Of a stretch of 64,000 bases of DNA, positions 11,714 through 21,770 are shown piece by piece. The notes beneath the pieces were generated by a model. That model was not told the origin of the DNA. It did no database searches and worked only from the letters and a program-made list of their open reading frames with translations. Origin of the DNA: a bacterium (GTDB taxonomy: Bacteria > Verrucomicrobiota > Verrucomicrobiia > Limisphaerales > UBA11358). The stretch's first letter is position 1, and each line of letters opens with the position of its first letter. Where the stretch lies: contig JAKAFL010000001.1 in assembly GCA_021817945.1 (NCBI GenBank), forward strand, positions 124,001 through 188,000, written 5' to 3'. Position numbers and translations under genes: made by a program.

Positions 11714-14059
11714 TTGAAAGCAAAGCATCTTCTCATCCTTCCCGTCTTCCTGGCTGCCTATTTTTACCTGGGAATCACTTTTGGCGAGGAAGTCGGAAAA
11801 CCGGGCCACACCTTTGCCATTGGCACAAACTCCTTTTTGCTGGATAACAAAGTCTTTCAAATTCGCTGCGGGGAAATCCACGCGGCTCGAGTGCCGCGGG
11901 AATACTGGCGGAATCGCCTGCAAATGGCCCGGGCTATGGGCCTGAACACCGTTTGCGCCTATTTGTTTTGGAACCAAGTGGAGCCCAGGCCTGGATCATT
12001 TGACTGGAGCGGCCAGGCCGATGCCGCAGAATTTTGCCGTATCGCCCAGGAAGAGGGTCTATGGGTCATCCTACGGCCAGGCCCCTATTCCTGTGCTGAG
12101 TGGGAAATGGGCGGCACTCCTTGGTGGCTTTTAAAGGATGATCACATCAAAATGCGATCCAGTGACCCTCGGTACCTGATGCCGGCGAAAGATTACCTCA
12201 TGGAAGTGGGACGTGAACTATCCGGACTTCAAATCACGCACGGCGGACCCATCATTATGGTGCAGGTGGAGAATGAGTACGGTTTTTACGGAAAGGACAC
12301 AAACTATGTTGGGGCTTTGAGGAATACCCTTTTGAGGGCGGGTTTTAATGTCCCATTATTTCAGTGCAACCCGCCAAACCAAATGAGAAGGGGCATGCTT
12401 CCCGACTTGTTTCAAGCCGGAAATTTTGGCAGCGACATCGTTGAAAATTTTGAGAAGGTGCGCCGGATTCAAAAATCCGGCCCGATGTTTTGCAGTGAAT
12501 TTTATCCTGGTTGGTTCGATACATGGGGCCAACCGCATCATTTTGGCAAGCCGGAAAATTATCTGCCCAACTTGAGGCTCATGCTGGACATGGGCGCCTC
12601 CTTCAGCATTTACATGGCCCACGGCGGAACGTCCTTCGGCCTATGGTCCGGCTGCGATCGCCCATTCAAGCCGGATACTTCCAGTTACGATTACGATGCA
12701 CCCATCAGCGAGGCTGGCTGGCCCACGCCCAAATTCTTTGAGACGCGCGCATTGTTTTCCCGGCATTTGCAGCCAGGCGAGACCCTGCCAGCGGTTCCTG
12801 CCACCCAACCGGTGATTTCCATCGCGCCTATGGCTCCCGGAGAGTCCGCTCCAATTTTTGACAATTTACCGCAACCCATCCATGATGCCTTTCCGCGCAA
12901 CATGGAGGCTTACAACCAGGGGTATGGCTGTATTTTGTACCGGACGACCATTGCTGCTGGCGATGCCACCCCGCTTGAGGCGGGGGCGATTCATGATTTC
13001 GGCTATGTCTTCCTGAATGGCAGGCGCGTGGGCATTCTGGACCGGCGCCAGGCCAAGGCCCGCCTGGTGCTGCCTGCACGAAGCCAAAAATCCAGGCTGG
13101 ATATTTTAGTGGAACCCATGGGGCGAATCAATTTTGGGCCTGAAATGGCAGATCGCAAAGGCTTGATCGGGCCGGTCAATCTGGGAGGGAAAACCTTCAA
13201 TAATTGGGAGGTTTTTCGGCTGCCCCTTGACGCTCCAATGCTGGCTGGCTTAAAATTCGGCTCTAGCAAACCGGAAACCAATGTCCCGGTCTTTTGGCGA
13301 AGCACATTCACCCTGGAAAAACTTGGCGATACCTTTTTGAACCTGTCCCATTTTGGCAAAGGCGTGGTGTGGGTCAACGGGCATTGCCTCGGTCGCTATT
13401 GGAACATTGGTCCCACCCAAACCGCTTATACACCCGGTTGCTGGTTGCGCCAGGGAACCAATGAAATCATCGTTCTGGATTATCTCGGCCTGGGATCTCC
13501 GGTCGCCAACGGACAGCCAATGCCCATCCTGAATGAATTGCATCCGGAACGCGATTTTGAACGTTTCAACAGGCCTCCAGTCAAGTTGGACCTCACAAAC
13601 AACGTATTCGTCCTGAATGGGACATTTGCTCCAGGCTCGGATTCTCAGGATGTGAAATTTCAAAACCCAGCCACTGGCAAATTCTTCTGTCTGGAATCCT
13701 TGAATGCTTTTGACGGTAAACCTTATGCATCGGTTGCCGAACTGGAACTACTCGATCCGCAAGGCAATGCCATCAGTCACAACGGATGGACCATTGCGTG
13801 GGTGGACAGCGAGGAACGCACGGCGGAGGACGGCACCGCGGAAAACGCCATTGACGGCCAAACATCCAATTTTTGGTTGACGGAATGGAAGGAAAATCAG
13901 CCGGGATATCCACATTTCCTGATATTGGACTTGGGACATCCCTGTGTGATCGGCGGTTTCCGGTACGTGCCGCGCCAGGATCAGGAAACCGGGCGCATCA
14001 AAAATTATCGGGCCATCATCGGCAACAACCTCGTGCAAACAACCGCTGCGGACAATTGA
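11714..14059 (+). CDS. GH35 beta-galactosidase with C-terminal discoidin-like domain
   Basis: A 781-residue secreted enzyme. Counting from the TTG at 11714, the GH35 barrel includes HAARVPREYWRNRLQMARAM, LRPGPYSCAEWEMGGTPWWL, the acid/base Glu188 in VQVENEYG and the nucleophile Glu262 in CSEFYPGWFDTWG. A jelly-roll segment (FGKGVVWVNGHCLGRYWNIG) follows. From about residue 640 there is an F5/8-type-C-like carbohydrate-binding domain (GWTIAWVDSEE...AIDGQTSNFWLTEW...LGHPCVIGGFRYVPRQD). The start is TTG without a good ribosome site but gives a plausible signal peptide (HLLILPVFLAAYFYLGITFG). It releases beta-galactose, for example from pectic galactan or xyloglucan, fitting the GH95/GH105/GH43 set upstream. 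Confidence 0.92.
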   Translation: MKAKHLLILPVFLAAYFYLGITFGEEVGKPGHTFAIGTNSFLLDNKVFQIRCGEIHAARVPREYWRNRLQMARAMGLNTVCAYLFWNQVEPRPGSFDWSGQADAAEFCRIAQEEGLWVILRPGPYSCAEWEMGGTPWWLLKDDHIKMRSSDPRYLMPAKDYLMEVGRELSGLQITHGGPIIMVQVENEYGFYGKDTNYVGALRNTLLRAGFNVPLFQCNPPNQMRRGMLPDLFQAGNFGSDIVENFEKVRRIQKSGPMFCSEFYPGWFDTWGQPHHFGKPENYLPNLRLMLDMGASFSIYMAHGGTSFGLWSGCDRPFKPDTSSYDYDAPISEAGWPTPKFFETRALFSRHLQPGETLPAVPATQPVISIAPMAPGESAPIFDNLPQPIHDAFPRNMEAYNQGYGCILYRTTIAAGDATPLEAGAIHDFGYVFLNGRRVGILDRRQAKARLVLPARSQKSRLDILVEPMGRINFGPEMADRKGLIGPVNLGGKTFNNWEVFRLPLDAPMLAGLKFGSSKPETNVPVFWRSTFTLEKLGDTFLNLSHFGKGVVWVNGHCLGRYWNIGPTQTAYTPGCWLRQGTNEIIVLDYLGLGSPVANGQPMPILNELHPERDFERFNRPPVKLDLTNNVFVLNGTFAPGSDSQDVKFQNPATGKFFCLESLNAFDGKPYASVAELELLDPQGNAISHNGWTIAWVDSEERTAEDGTAENAIDGQTSNFWLTEWKENQPGYPHFLILDLGHPCVIGGFRYVPRQDQETGRIKNYRAIIGNNLVQTTAADN

Positions 14060-14099
14060 ATCCGGCCAGGTGAAACATGGCTGTGGGCAGGCTGCCAAA

Positions 14100-15152
14100 T
14101 CAACAAATGCGGGGCAACAGTTCACCTGAAGGCATGTCCAAAAGCCGAATGGAACCCATTCGGCTTTTGATTAAAACTGCCGGATCCCCCGGATTCATAA
14201 CCTGCCCAATACACACCGCATTACCGCTGACTTGGAAAGACCGGAGAACGTTCAGGGCCATCTCAGACTCGGCTGCGGGAATAAAGGCAATGAATCGGGC
14301 TTCATTGGCCACGCACAACGGATCCAAACCCAACAACTCGCAGGCGGCATGGACATCCTCGTTGACTGGAATCAAGGATTCTTCCACTTGAAGGGCCAGG
14401 CCTGAGGCTTCTGCCAGTTCATTGAGCGCTGCAGATAATCCGCAGCGAGTAAGATCGCGCAGACAATGAATGCTCACTCCTGCTTGAATCATGGCCAGTA
14501 CGGGTTGATGCACGGGCGCGGAATCACTTTCAATACTGCTCTCGAATTGCAGTCCTTCACGCAGGGCCATGACCGCCATTCCATGACGCCCAAGGTCACC
14601 GCTCAACAGGATGGCGTCGCCAGGCCGAATGCCTTGCGGCGATATGCATAAGGAGTGCTCCATGATTCCAATTCCTGAAGTGTTAATAAAAATGGAGTCG
14701 CATTTCCCTCTTTCCACCACTTTGGTGTCACCCGTGACAATGGGCACTCCGCAGTTTGCTGCAGCTTCAGCCAGTGATTTGGCCACCCGACTCAGGGTTT
14801 CCATGCTCAGCCCTTCCTCAATGATGAAGGCGCAACTCAGGCCAATCGGCCTCGCCCCGCTCATGGCAAGATCATTCACCGTGCCATGCACCGCGAGGGA
14901 TCCAATATCGCCGCCTGGAAAAAAAATCGGATTCACAACGTAAGAATCCGTGGTGAACGCCAGTCTTCCTGTGGGCGGCAAAAATTGGGCGGAATCGTGC
15001 GCCGCATTCAAAACTGGATTGCCAAATGGGCGCAAAAAAACAGATTCAATCAGTTGGTGCATGAGCCGCCCCCCGCCGCCATGCGCCATGAGAATGCGTT
15101 CATGGTGGACGATAGGCATCGGACAAGAGAATGTTGGATGGGACCTGTTCAT
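14100..15152 (-). CDS. hypE: Hydrogenase maturation protein HypE (carbamoyl dehydratase)
   Basis: A 350-residue member of the PurM/AIRS fold. HypE dehydrates the S-carbamoyl group on its C-terminal cysteine to thiocyanate, the CN ligand of the [NiFe] active site. Visible features are the Gly-rich [14 protein letters not shown], the ATP/Mg region [37 protein letters not shown], and the obligatory terminal PRIC whose last Cys carries the carbamoyl. It is the last gene of the hup-hox-hyp operon and overlaps hypD by ATGA. A strong inverted repeat lies inside its final codons. Confidence 0.96.
   Translation of the reverse strand: MNRSHPTFSCPMPIVHHERILMAHGGGGRLMHQLIESVFLRPFGNPVLNAAHDSAQFLPPTGRLAFTTDSYVVNPIFFPGGDIGSLAVHGTVNDLAMSGARPIGLSCAFIIEEGLSMETLSRVAKSLAEAAANCGVPIVTGDTKVVERGKCDSIFINTSGIGIMEHSLCISPQGIRPGDAILLSGDLGRHGMAVMALREGLQFESSIESDSAPVHQPVLAMIQAGVSIHCLRDLTRCGLSAALNELAEASGLALQVEESLIPVNEDVHAACELLGLDPLCVANEARFIAFIPAAESEMALNVLRSFQVSGNAVCIGQVMNPGDPAVLIKSRMGSIRLLDMPSGELLPRIC
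14140..14168. terminator. Perfect 13-bp palindrome inside the 3' end of hypE
   Basis: AAAAGCCGAATGG and its exact reverse complement CCATTCGGCTTTT are separated by only three bases. On either strand this forms a GC-containing hairpin preceded by As and followed by four Ts, like a bidirectional intrinsic terminator. It sits between the converging GH35 and hypE genes but within the hypE coding region, 40-68 bases before the stop codon ends. Translation by the leading ribosome would normally prevent folding, so its termination role is uncertain. Confidence 0.55.
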
Positions 15153-16261
15153 GGCAACGGATGAGGGACTGAAGTGGATGGAGTGCGGTAGCGGTAATAA
15201 GCTGCACAGGCACCCTCCTCGGAGACCATGGTGGCGCCCAGTGGAAATTCAGGGGTGCAGGACGCACCAAAACATGGGCATTCCACAGGCTTTCGCAATC
15301 CACGCAGGATCAATCCGGAAATACATTCGACCGGATCAAAGTCCTCAAATTTTTGAAGTCGGAATTTTTTTCGGGCATCGAAGGCGGAAAATTCCGCCCG
15401 CAGACCCAGGCCACTTGCAGGAATCTCGCCCAAACCGCGCCAGTTTGCGGAAATCCTCTCAAAAACGCTTTCCATCAAAGTTCTGGCGGCTGCATTGCCA
15501 TCTTGACGGACCACTCGACTATATTGGATTTCGACTTGCGCGTGATTGGCTTCCAACTGCGTCACGGCCATGAGAATACCCTGCAACAAATCCAAAGGTT
15601 CGAAACCAGTGACTACAATGGGAACCTTGAACCGGTCTGCTATGGGCACATACTCGGTGCAACCCATGACCGCACAAACGTGGCCTGCCGCCAAAAAGCC
15701 TTGAATGGTGCAATCCGGGTCGGCCAGAAGGGTTTCAATGGCAGGCGGCACCAGCACATGGGAAACGAGCAGGCTGAAATTTCGAATGCCCGCCTGCCGG
15801 GCCTGAAGAACAGCCAATGCAGTCGCTGGCGCGGTGGTTTCAAAACCAATGCCAAAAAAGACAACTTCCAAAGAAGGGTTTTGAATGGCCATCTTCACCG
15901 CTTCCAACGGGCAATAGACAACGCGGACATCGCCACCGGCGGCCTTGACTCCCCGAAGATCCCCGTGACTTCCGGGCACACGCAGCATGTCCCCAAACGA
16001 CGCAAAAACCAACCCGGGTCGCGACGCCAGATCAAGGGCTTCATCCACAACATGCATTGGGGTGACACAGACCGGGCATCCCGGCCCATGCACGAGACGA
16101 ATGCAGGGCGAAAGTAGATCATCCAGACCGGCTTTCATGATTGCATGCGTCTGGCCACCGCACATTTCCATGAGTGTCCATGTGCGGGAAGTCCGTTGAT
16201 GAATCTGCCGGACCAACTTCTTGGCCATGGGAACGCTCCTGTATTCATCCAGGAATTTCAT
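15149..16261 (-). CDS. hypD: Hydrogenase maturation protein HypD
   Basis: HypD is the [4Fe-4S] scaffold on which, with HypC, the Fe(CN)2CO moiety is assembled. The signature motifs are present: [14 protein letters not shown] (Cys34), [11 protein letters not shown] (Cys62, Cys65), [14 protein letters not shown], and the C-terminal cluster cysteines in [17 protein letters not shown] and [13 protein letters not shown] longer frame reaches 16288. I choose ATG 16261 (MKFLDEYR, the usual HypD start) because a strong GGGAGG lies seven bases before it. This gives a 17-base overlap with hypC and an ATGA overlap with hypE. Confidence 0.96.
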   Translation of the reverse strand: MKFLDEYRSVPMAKKLVRQIHQRTSRTWTLMEMCGGQTHAIMKAGLDDLLSPCIRLVHGPGCPVCVTPMHVVDEALDLASRPGLVFASFGDMLRVPGSHGDLRGVKAAGGDVRVVYCPLEAVKMAIQNPSLEVVFFGIGFETTAPATALAVLQARQAGIRNFSLLVSHVLVPPAIETLLADPDCTIQGFLAAGHVCAVMGCTEYVPIADRFKVPIVVTGFEPLDLLQGILMAVTQLEANHAQVEIQYSRVVRQDGNAAARTLMESVFERISANWRGLGEIPASGLGLRAEFSAFDARKKFRLQKFEDFDPVECISGLILRGLRKPVECPCFGASCTPEFPLGATMVSEEGACAAYYRYRTPSTSVPHPLP

Positions 16262-16511
16262 TCGAAGGCCTCCCTTTTGATGCTCCATCCTGCATTTCGT
16301 GAATCCATTGGAATATTTTTTGCGCCTCGGCTTGATCTATCACGGACAGGGCGCAACCAACATGAACGATGATGAAATCCCCCGGCTTGGCCTCTGGGAT
16401 AAAGGCGAGGCTGGCATCCCTGACAACCCCTCCAAAATTGACCCGCGCCATGCGGGTCAATGGCTCGTTTCCGTGAATGGATTCAATTTGACCTGGAACA
16501 GCAAGGCACAT
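16245..16511 (-). CDS. hypC: Hydrogenase assembly chaperone HypC
   Basis: An 88-residue OB-fold chaperone beginning MCLAVPGQI, with the essential Cys2 that binds the Fe(CN)2CO unit and the hydrogenase large-subunit precursor. [15 protein letters not shown] and [16 protein letters not shown] are the normal HypC core. It shuttles between HypD and pre-HoxH. It starts three bases after hypF ends and overlaps hypD. Confidence 0.96.
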   Translation of the reverse strand: MCLAVPGQIESIHGNEPLTRMARVNFGGVVRDASLAFIPEAKPGDFIIVHVGCALSVIDQAEAQKIFQWIHEMQDGASKGRPSNEIPG

Positions 16512-16514
16512 GTT

Positions 16515-18815
16515 TCATTCGAGGTTAAAGGACTGGCGGGCAGCCGCGAGCTGGCCCAAGGAAATGCCTCCGTCATTGGTGGGGATATGCTGATGCCAGA
16601 ATGGTTCGTGGCCTCGAGCCAGAAGTATTTGGACACTTTTCTCGACCAAGTGACGGTTTTGAAAACATCCACCGGAAAGAGCGACGCGGTTAAGCCCCAC
16701 CAAATCAGCCATATCCGCTATCAGGCTGGCGATGCCATTATGGAACTTGCCAGAAATAAGTCCGGGACTTACATCACGCTGGTGATCCACCAGCAAAGAT
16801 TCCACCATGGGCTGCCAGTCTGCCACAAACATACCTCGTTGGCTTACTACGGGTACCGGATATTTTCCAGAAACCTCGCCCCGGGGGATTATCGTTTCCA
16901 ATTCCATGGCAGCCTGGCCCTCATAAGTGGTTTTCTGGCGCACGTTCAGCAGGGAAGCCACCGCATCAAATAACCTACCCATGCCTGAACTGGTGGGACA
17001 ATTCAGCCTGCGATCCAACATCGCCTCCAATACATCCCGCTCGCGGGGGCTGAATGCGGTTACTGGAAATAATCCGGGTTGCTTGAAAACCTCCGACCCG
17101 AAAATTTCGTAGAGAATGCCAATAGCCGCCCTGCGAGGTTCCCGCACTGCAGCAGAGCCGCCTGGCAGCATGAATGTCCGCAGGTGCCCCACCCTGCTGG
17201 CTCGTCCTGAATTTATCACAAAAAATTCACCCCCCCAAAGCGTGTCATCAGCGCCCAAACCCGTTCCATCCCAAACCACCGCAAGTGCCGGCAAGGAAAC
17301 CTGGTTTTCCGTGATGCATGCGAGGGCGTGTGCCACATGATGTTGAACCCCTATCAACCGTTTAAAACCGGACTTTTGGGCATACTGTGTGGAATGGTAA
17401 TCCGGATGCGGATCCACCGCGGCAATCTCAGGACGGGCCTGATAAAGATTTTGAAAATCCAGAATGGTTTGAACGAATGCCTGATTGGCTGCTCCCGTTT
17501 CCAAGTCACCCAAGTGCTGGCTCAGGATGGCTTCGTCCCCCACTGAGATGGCAATGGTGTTTTTTTGGTGCCCGCCCACAGCCAGGATCGGCCCGACAAC
17601 CGTTGCCACAGGTGGCATCGGGACAGGAATAGGCGCAAAACCACGTGCTCGCCGCGATACCATTTGGCGTCCCAATACCTCCATGACAATCGAATCATCC
17701 ACAGGACGCACAACCGGGCGATCGTGTGACAGGAAGCCATCGGCAATCCCTTCCAATCTTTCCATGGCTTCCTGCTCGTTCAGGCAGATGGGCTCGCTGC
17801 AAAGGTTTCCACTTGTGGCCACAAGCGGAATCCCGAAGTCCAGCATCAGTAAATGATGCAACGGGTTGGATGGCAGCATCACCCCGAGCCATGGACTGCC
17901 AGGCGCCACTGACTCAGCAATTGTACAGCTCGGGAAAGGGAGCTTCTCCAAGAGTACCAAGGGAGATTCAATGGACAAAAGCCAGCGCTCCTCCATTCCA
18001 GATACGGCACAGGTTCCTTTGATAAAGGATAGCGATGGAAACAGCAGCCCCATTGGTTTGTCCCTGCGTTGTTTGCGCTCACGAATTGTGAGCACGGCCT
18101 GGTTATTGGAGGCGTCTGCCATCAGATGATATCCGCCCACGCCCTTTACAGCCACAATTCGTCCCCGCTTAAGGGCCTTCACGGCGGAATGTAAAGCATC
18201 GCCCCCCTGTTTCAACACTCTACCCCGGGCATCCATCCACGACAGCATAGGGCCGCATTCAGGACAGGCATTCGGTTGCGCATGGTACCGTCGGTCCAAT
18301 GGATTGTCGTATTCCGCCTGACAGGTTGCGCACATCTTGAATTTTTCCATGGACGTGTTTGCGCGGTCGTAAGGCAGGGATTTGATGATGCTGAAACGAG
18401 GTCCACAATGGGTGCAGTTGATGAAAGGATAACGGTAACGACGGTTGGCAGGGTCCATCATTTCGCTTATACAATCCGGACAGGTGGCCAGGTCAGGAAT
18501 AATCTCGGCGATGCAGGGCCCGTGGTGGCTGCTGGGCCGAATTTCGAATTTCCTGCATCCCCTGGGATTTAACCATGTGGATTGCATACTGCGAATCTGG
18601 CTGCTGGCAGGACGATCTTCCCGCAATCTGCGCATGAAGGAATCAAGCGTTGATGGGGATGCCTCGGCTTCAATCAGAACTCCCTGGGGGGTATTATTCA
18701 CCCAACCGACAACCTTCATTTCAGATGCCAGACGCGATACAAACGGACGGAATCCGACACCTTGAACAGCGCCGCGAACCGTAAGTTTTATACGCGCTTT
18801 GGCAGGAAGTGTCAT
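16515..18815 (-). CDS. hypF: Carbamoyltransferase HypF
   Basis: A 766-residue protein of normal length and domain order. An N-terminal acylphosphatase domain (GAVQGVGFRPFVSRLA) is followed by two zinc-finger motifs (CPDCISEM...CTHCGP and CATCQAEY...CPECGP, about residues 110-195). A YrdC-like carbamoyl-adenylate domain comes next (GGYHLMADASN; LLFPSL), then a Kae1-like C-terminal domain with HHVAHALACI and VVWDGTGLGADDTLWGGEF. HypF makes carbamoyl-AMP from carbamoyl phosphate and transfers it to the HypE C-terminal cysteine. It overlaps hypA by ATGA and abuts hypC. Confidence 0.96.
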   Translation of the reverse strand: MTLPAKARIKLTVRGAVQGVGFRPFVSRLASEMKVVGWVNNTPQGVLIEAEASPSTLDSFMRRLREDRPASSQIRSMQSTWLNPRGCRKFEIRPSSHHGPCIAEIIPDLATCPDCISEMMDPANRRYRYPFINCTHCGPRFSIIKSLPYDRANTSMEKFKMCATCQAEYDNPLDRRYHAQPNACPECGPMLSWMDARGRVLKQGGDALHSAVKALKRGRIVAVKGVGGYHLMADASNNQAVLTIRERKQRRDKPMGLLFPSLSFIKGTCAVSGMEERWLLSIESPLVLLEKLPFPSCTIAESVAPGSPWLGVMLPSNPLHHLLMLDFGIPLVATSGNLCSEPICLNEQEAMERLEGIADGFLSHDRPVVRPVDDSIVMEVLGRQMVSRRARGFAPIPVPMPPVATVVGPILAVGGHQKNTIAISVGDEAILSQHLGDLETGAANQAFVQTILDFQNLYQARPEIAAVDPHPDYHSTQYAQKSGFKRLIGVQHHVAHALACITENQVSLPALAVVWDGTGLGADDTLWGGEFFVINSGRASRVGHLRTFMLPGGSAAVREPRRAAIGILYEIFGSEVFKQPGLFPVTAFSPRERDVLEAMLDRRLNCPTSSGMGRLFDAVASLLNVRQKTTYEGQAAMELETIIPRGEVSGKYPVPVVSQRGMFVADWQPMVESLLVDHQRDVSPGLISGKFHNGIASLIADMADLVGLNRVALSGGCFQNRHLVEKSVQILLARGHEPFWHQHIPTNDGGISLGQLAAARQSFNLE

Positions 18816-19156
18816 GATTCCATTTCAAAATTCTCCAGCACCAGATTTGTATCATACACAGGCTTGACCTCCAAGGAACCGCACCGGGGACAGGCATCAG
18901 GCAAATGGTGCCCCTCGAACTCGTGTCCGCAGCGGCATAAAAGCAGGGGTGGAACTTCATTTAATTCCAATGAGGAGTCTTTAAGCCTTTCGCTTTCCTT
19001 GCGGGTGATTTCAAAGGCAAACCGGACATGGTCCGCGCTGTGGCTTGTCAGGGAGTTGAAACGTATCCTGATATTATTGACCCTTCGGGCCTTTCGGACG
19101 GAGGCTTGCTTTTCAATTTCTTGAATAATGGCACGAACCAAGGCTACTTCATGCAT
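18812..19156 (-). CDS. hypA: Hydrogenase nickel-insertion protein HypA
   Basis: A 114-residue metallochaperone that delivers Ni to the hydrogenase large subunit. It begins MHEVALV; Met1/His2/Glu3 form the nickel site in HypA. It carries the zinc-ribbon cysteines as CRCG (about residues 74-77) and CPRCGS (about 90-95). In most organisms HypA works with the GTPase HypB, but no hypB is present in this otherwise complete operon. It overlaps hypF by four bases. Confidence 0.95.
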   Translation of the reverse strand: MHEVALVRAIIQEIEKQASVRKARRVNNIRIRFNSLTSHSADHVRFAFEITRKESERLKDSSLELNEVPPLLLCRCGHEFEGHHLPDACPRCGSLEVKPVYDTNLVLENFEMES

Positions 19157-19253
19157 GGGATTGTTGGTTTGATGGTTTAATTTTTTTACAGCCTCAACGT
19201 AACATCCAAAACAAAGAGGTGCTCATCCTCCATTGCGCAATTCAAGCCCATTA

Positions 19254-19718
19254 TTAACCGTCACGGGTCACTGCACTCGCCAACCGGCGCAAATATTCAA
19301 TGGCTGGATACAATCCTTTCATGCCTTCAGGAGAAATTTCCTCTCCGAAACCAAAATCATGGGCTGGCATGTTCAGAGACCATGCCTCGGGATGTCCATT
19401 GTAGAGTTGGGCTGCCAACGCGAGAATGGACGCCGGGTCCGAGGCATGAGCAAAAACCCCATTGGAATTAGAAGGTTTCATCCGTACCAGTTCGGGTTTA
19501 TCTCCCCCGCAGGAGGAGGCATCCACAAAGACCACGCACGAGGCCTTTGCTACCGTCTCGGCCAACTCGGGGACAAGCTGATGACGAATGACGACCTCCA
19601 CACCCGGCAGACGCAGCTCAGCAAAGGCCTCCGCCACCCTTACGCCCAAACCGTCATCCCGGCGCAATGTATTCCCATATCCCACCACCATCATCGGGGG
19701 TTGACCTTCCATCATCAT
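19254..19718 (-). CDS. Hydrogenase maturation protease (HoxW/HycI type)
   Basis: About 154 residues of the HybD/HoxW endopeptidase family, which cuts off the C-terminal extension of the large subunit after Ni insertion. VVGYGNTLRRDDGLGVRVAE contains the conserved first metal-binding acid (normally Glu/Asp in GNxLxxDD), VFVDASSCGG has the second Asp, and MPAHDFGFG holds the conserved His region. It follows hoxH directly, as expected of its dedicated protease. Several in-frame starts (GTG 19727; ATG 19718, 19715, 19712; a later pair) make the exact N-terminus uncertain. Confidence 0.88.
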   Translation of the reverse strand: MMMEGQPPMMVVGYGNTLRRDDGLGVRVAEAFAELRLPGVEVVIRHQLVPELAETVAKASCVVFVDASSCGGDKPELVRMKPSNSNGVFAHASDPASILALAAQLYNGHPEAWSLNMPAHDFGFGEEISPEGMKGLYPAIEYLRRLASAVTRDG

Positions 19719-19793
19719 GCCTTTCACTTGTTTGGAGCTTTTGGCCCTTTGTCCAAGGAATCAAACCCTGCAAAAACTACAAATTAAAGAGAA

Positions 19794-21218
19794 TTAGCCC
19801 CGGGTCACCTCATCCAGGACCTGTCCCCGAACATCCAATAATTCGATGGACAAAGGCATTTGCCCGATGGCGTGAGTGGAACAACTAAGGCATGGATCAT
19901 AGCAACGGATTCCATGCTCAATCCGGTTCAACATAGGTTCAGGAATTTCCGGTCCATGAATATAATGCCGGGCAATCTGGGCCACTGTTTTGTTCATTGC
20001 CAGGTTGTTTTGTCCGGTGGCGATGATCATATTAACCTTTGTCAGGACACCATTTTCATCCACCGTGTAATCGTGAAACAAGGTGCCACGGGGGGCCTCA
20101 CTGGCGCCCACGCCATGAAGATTATTGATTCCTGCATCAGCCCGCAAATGAGTCGAAAACAAATCCGCATCATCCAAGTAGGCCTGAATGAATTCCACGG
20201 CAGCCAGCATTTCGATCAGGCGGGCATAATGATAAAGAAACGAGGAAGTGACCGCGCCTTTGCCCAACTGCTTGAATTGACGAAGCTCCTCATCAGCCTT
20301 GGGCACGCCCATCCGCTCGCAAACATTCAGGCGCGCCAGCGGGCCCACGCGATACATTCCTCCATGGATGCCCAAGGGCAGATAATAGGGTGATTTTAAA
20401 TAGGAATTGGAATTGGAAGATTCACCGATCCACTCCGCATAGTGGCGCGGATCCAATTGGTCGGCGATGACCCTGCCCTGACTGTCTGAAAACCTTAATT
20501 TTCCACCGTGATGCTCCCAGGATCCATCAGGCCCAACCAACCCCAGGAAGAGCGAGGGAAAATTTCCAAACCAAACCATTTCATTATTGTTTTTATCGAG
20601 AATTTGTTTGAACAAATCCAGCGCCAGCCTCGTGGTTGAAAACGCCTCTGGAATCCAGGACTTGATTTGCTTTTGGCCTTCGGGAGTAAGTGGACTGCGG
20701 ACGCCGCCTGGCACGGCCCATGCGGGATGGATTTTGCGTCCACCAAGGATTTCAATAACCTCCTGCCCAAATCGTCGCAACCGGATTCCTGCACGTGCCA
20801 GATCCGAATGGCTGGCAACCAGACCAAAAACATTTCGCTGCTCCGGCGGGGCGTCCCAGCCCATTAACATATCCGGGGCGCTCAAATGAAAAAAACTCAA
20901 GGCATGGCTTTGGATGATCTGCCCAAGATTCATCAACCGCCGTAATTTGTCCGCCGCCGCAGGAATTTGAACAGCCAGAATATCGTCTCCAGCACGGGCT
21001 GAGGCCAGCAAATGACTGACCGGGCAAATCCCACAAATCCTCGGGGTGATTCCCGGCATTTCAGACATGGGCCGACCCTCGCAAAATTTTTCAAACCCGC
21101 GAAATTCCACGACATGAAATTCCGCGTCCGCCACACGTCCATCATCATCCAGATGAATGCTGATTCTGGCGTGTCCTTCGATGCGGGTGACTGGGTCTAT
21201 GAGAATGCGTTTTGCCAT
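19794..21218 (-). CDS. hoxH: NAD-linked [NiFe] hydrogenase large subunit HoxH
   Basis: A 474-residue catalytic subunit of a cytoplasmic bidirectional hydrogenase (H2 oxidation coupled to NAD+ reduction). Both pairs of Ni/Fe-binding cysteines are intact: RICGICP (Cys62, Cys65) and [10 protein letters not shown] (Cys443, Cys446). A 25-residue C-terminal extension after His449 is to be removed by the maturation protease. [20 protein letters not shown] is the usual N-terminus. Gene order hoxE-F-U-Y-H supports group 3d, as in Cupriavidus or cyanobacterial Hox enzymes. It starts three bases after hoxY ends. Confidence 0.95.
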   Translation of the reverse strand: MAKRILIDPVTRIEGHARISIHLDDDGRVADAEFHVVEFRGFEKFCEGRPMSEMPGITPRICGICPVSHLLASARAGDDILAVQIPAAADKLRRLMNLGQIIQSHALSFFHLSAPDMLMGWDAPPEQRNVFGLVASHSDLARAGIRLRRFGQEVIEILGGRKIHPAWAVPGGVRSPLTPEGQKQIKSWIPEAFSTTRLALDLFKQILDKNNNEMVWFGNFPSLFLGLVGPDGSWEHHGGKLRFSDSQGRVIADQLDPRHYAEWIGESSNSNSYLKSPYYLPLGIHGGMYRVGPLARLNVCERMGVPKADEELRQFKQLGKGAVTSSFLYHYARLIEMLAAVEFIQAYLDDADLFSTHLRADAGINNLHGVGASEAPRGTLFHDYTVDENGVLTKVNMIIATGQNNLAMNKTVAQIARHYIHGPEIPEPMLNRIEHGIRCYDPCLSCSTHAIGQMPLSIELLDVRGQVLDEVTRG

Positions 21219-21221
21219 AAA

Positions 21222-21770
21222 TCACCCCATTTTCAAATCCAAGCCCTCGAGTCGCGGATTGTCTCCCGCAAGCCATTGGCAAAGAAATGACCTGATTTTA
21301 TTTGGATGCGGCGGGCACCCGGTCAGAAAAAAATCCACCGGAATCACCTCGTGAAGCGGCAAGACACGCTCCAGCAAAGGAGGCACGATTCCCCTCATGG
21401 ATGGCACGCATTGGTTCAACTGGGCGGCCTCCACGTAGGCCCTTTGCAGGACATTTTCCCGTCCACCCAAGCCAAGCTGGTTGCGAATCGCGCTCACATT
21501 GCCCGTGATGGCACAATCCCCAAAGGCGACAACAAACTTGGTATGACAACGGATGGTTTTTGCCATTTCGAGGTGATCTTCATTGCAAATCGCTCCCTCC
21601 ACCAGGCAAAGATCAACATTGGCAGGATACTTCTTTACATCCATGATGGGGCTGAAAACCATGCAAACTTGTGGCGCCAGTTCCAGTAAAAATTCGTCCA
21701 AGTCCAAAAAGGACATGTGGCAGCCGGAACAACCTCCCAGCCATACGGTGGCTAATCTTGGTAAACCCAT
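21222..21770 (-). CDS. hoxY: NAD-linked [NiFe] hydrogenase small subunit HoxY
   Basis: About 182 residues, the short small subunit typical of Hox-type enzymes, which carries the proximal [4Fe-4S] cluster. Cysteines occur in WLGGCSGCHMSFLD (Cys14, Cys17), VAFGDCAITGN and FFLTGCPPHPNKI. No Tat signal is present, consistent with a cytoplasmic enzyme. The frame is open upstream to 21920 within hoxU. ATG 21770 is chosen because it matches the family N-terminus (MGLPRLATVWLGGCSGC), giving a 19-base overlap with hoxU. Confidence 0.93.
   Translation of the reverse strand: MGLPRLATVWLGGCSGCHMSFLDLDEFLLELAPQVCMVFSPIMDVKKYPANVDLCLVEGAICNEDHLEMAKTIRCHTKFVVAFGDCAITGNVSAIRNQLGLGGRENVLQRAYVEAAQLNQCVPSMRGIVPPLLERVLPLHEVIPVDFFLTGCPPHPNKIRSFLCQWLAGDNPRLEGLDLKMG

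Noticed and set aside
15353-16117. A 254-codon plus-strand frame opposite hypD
   Set aside because: hypD is certain from its cysteine motifs; the antisense frame has no features of a protein.
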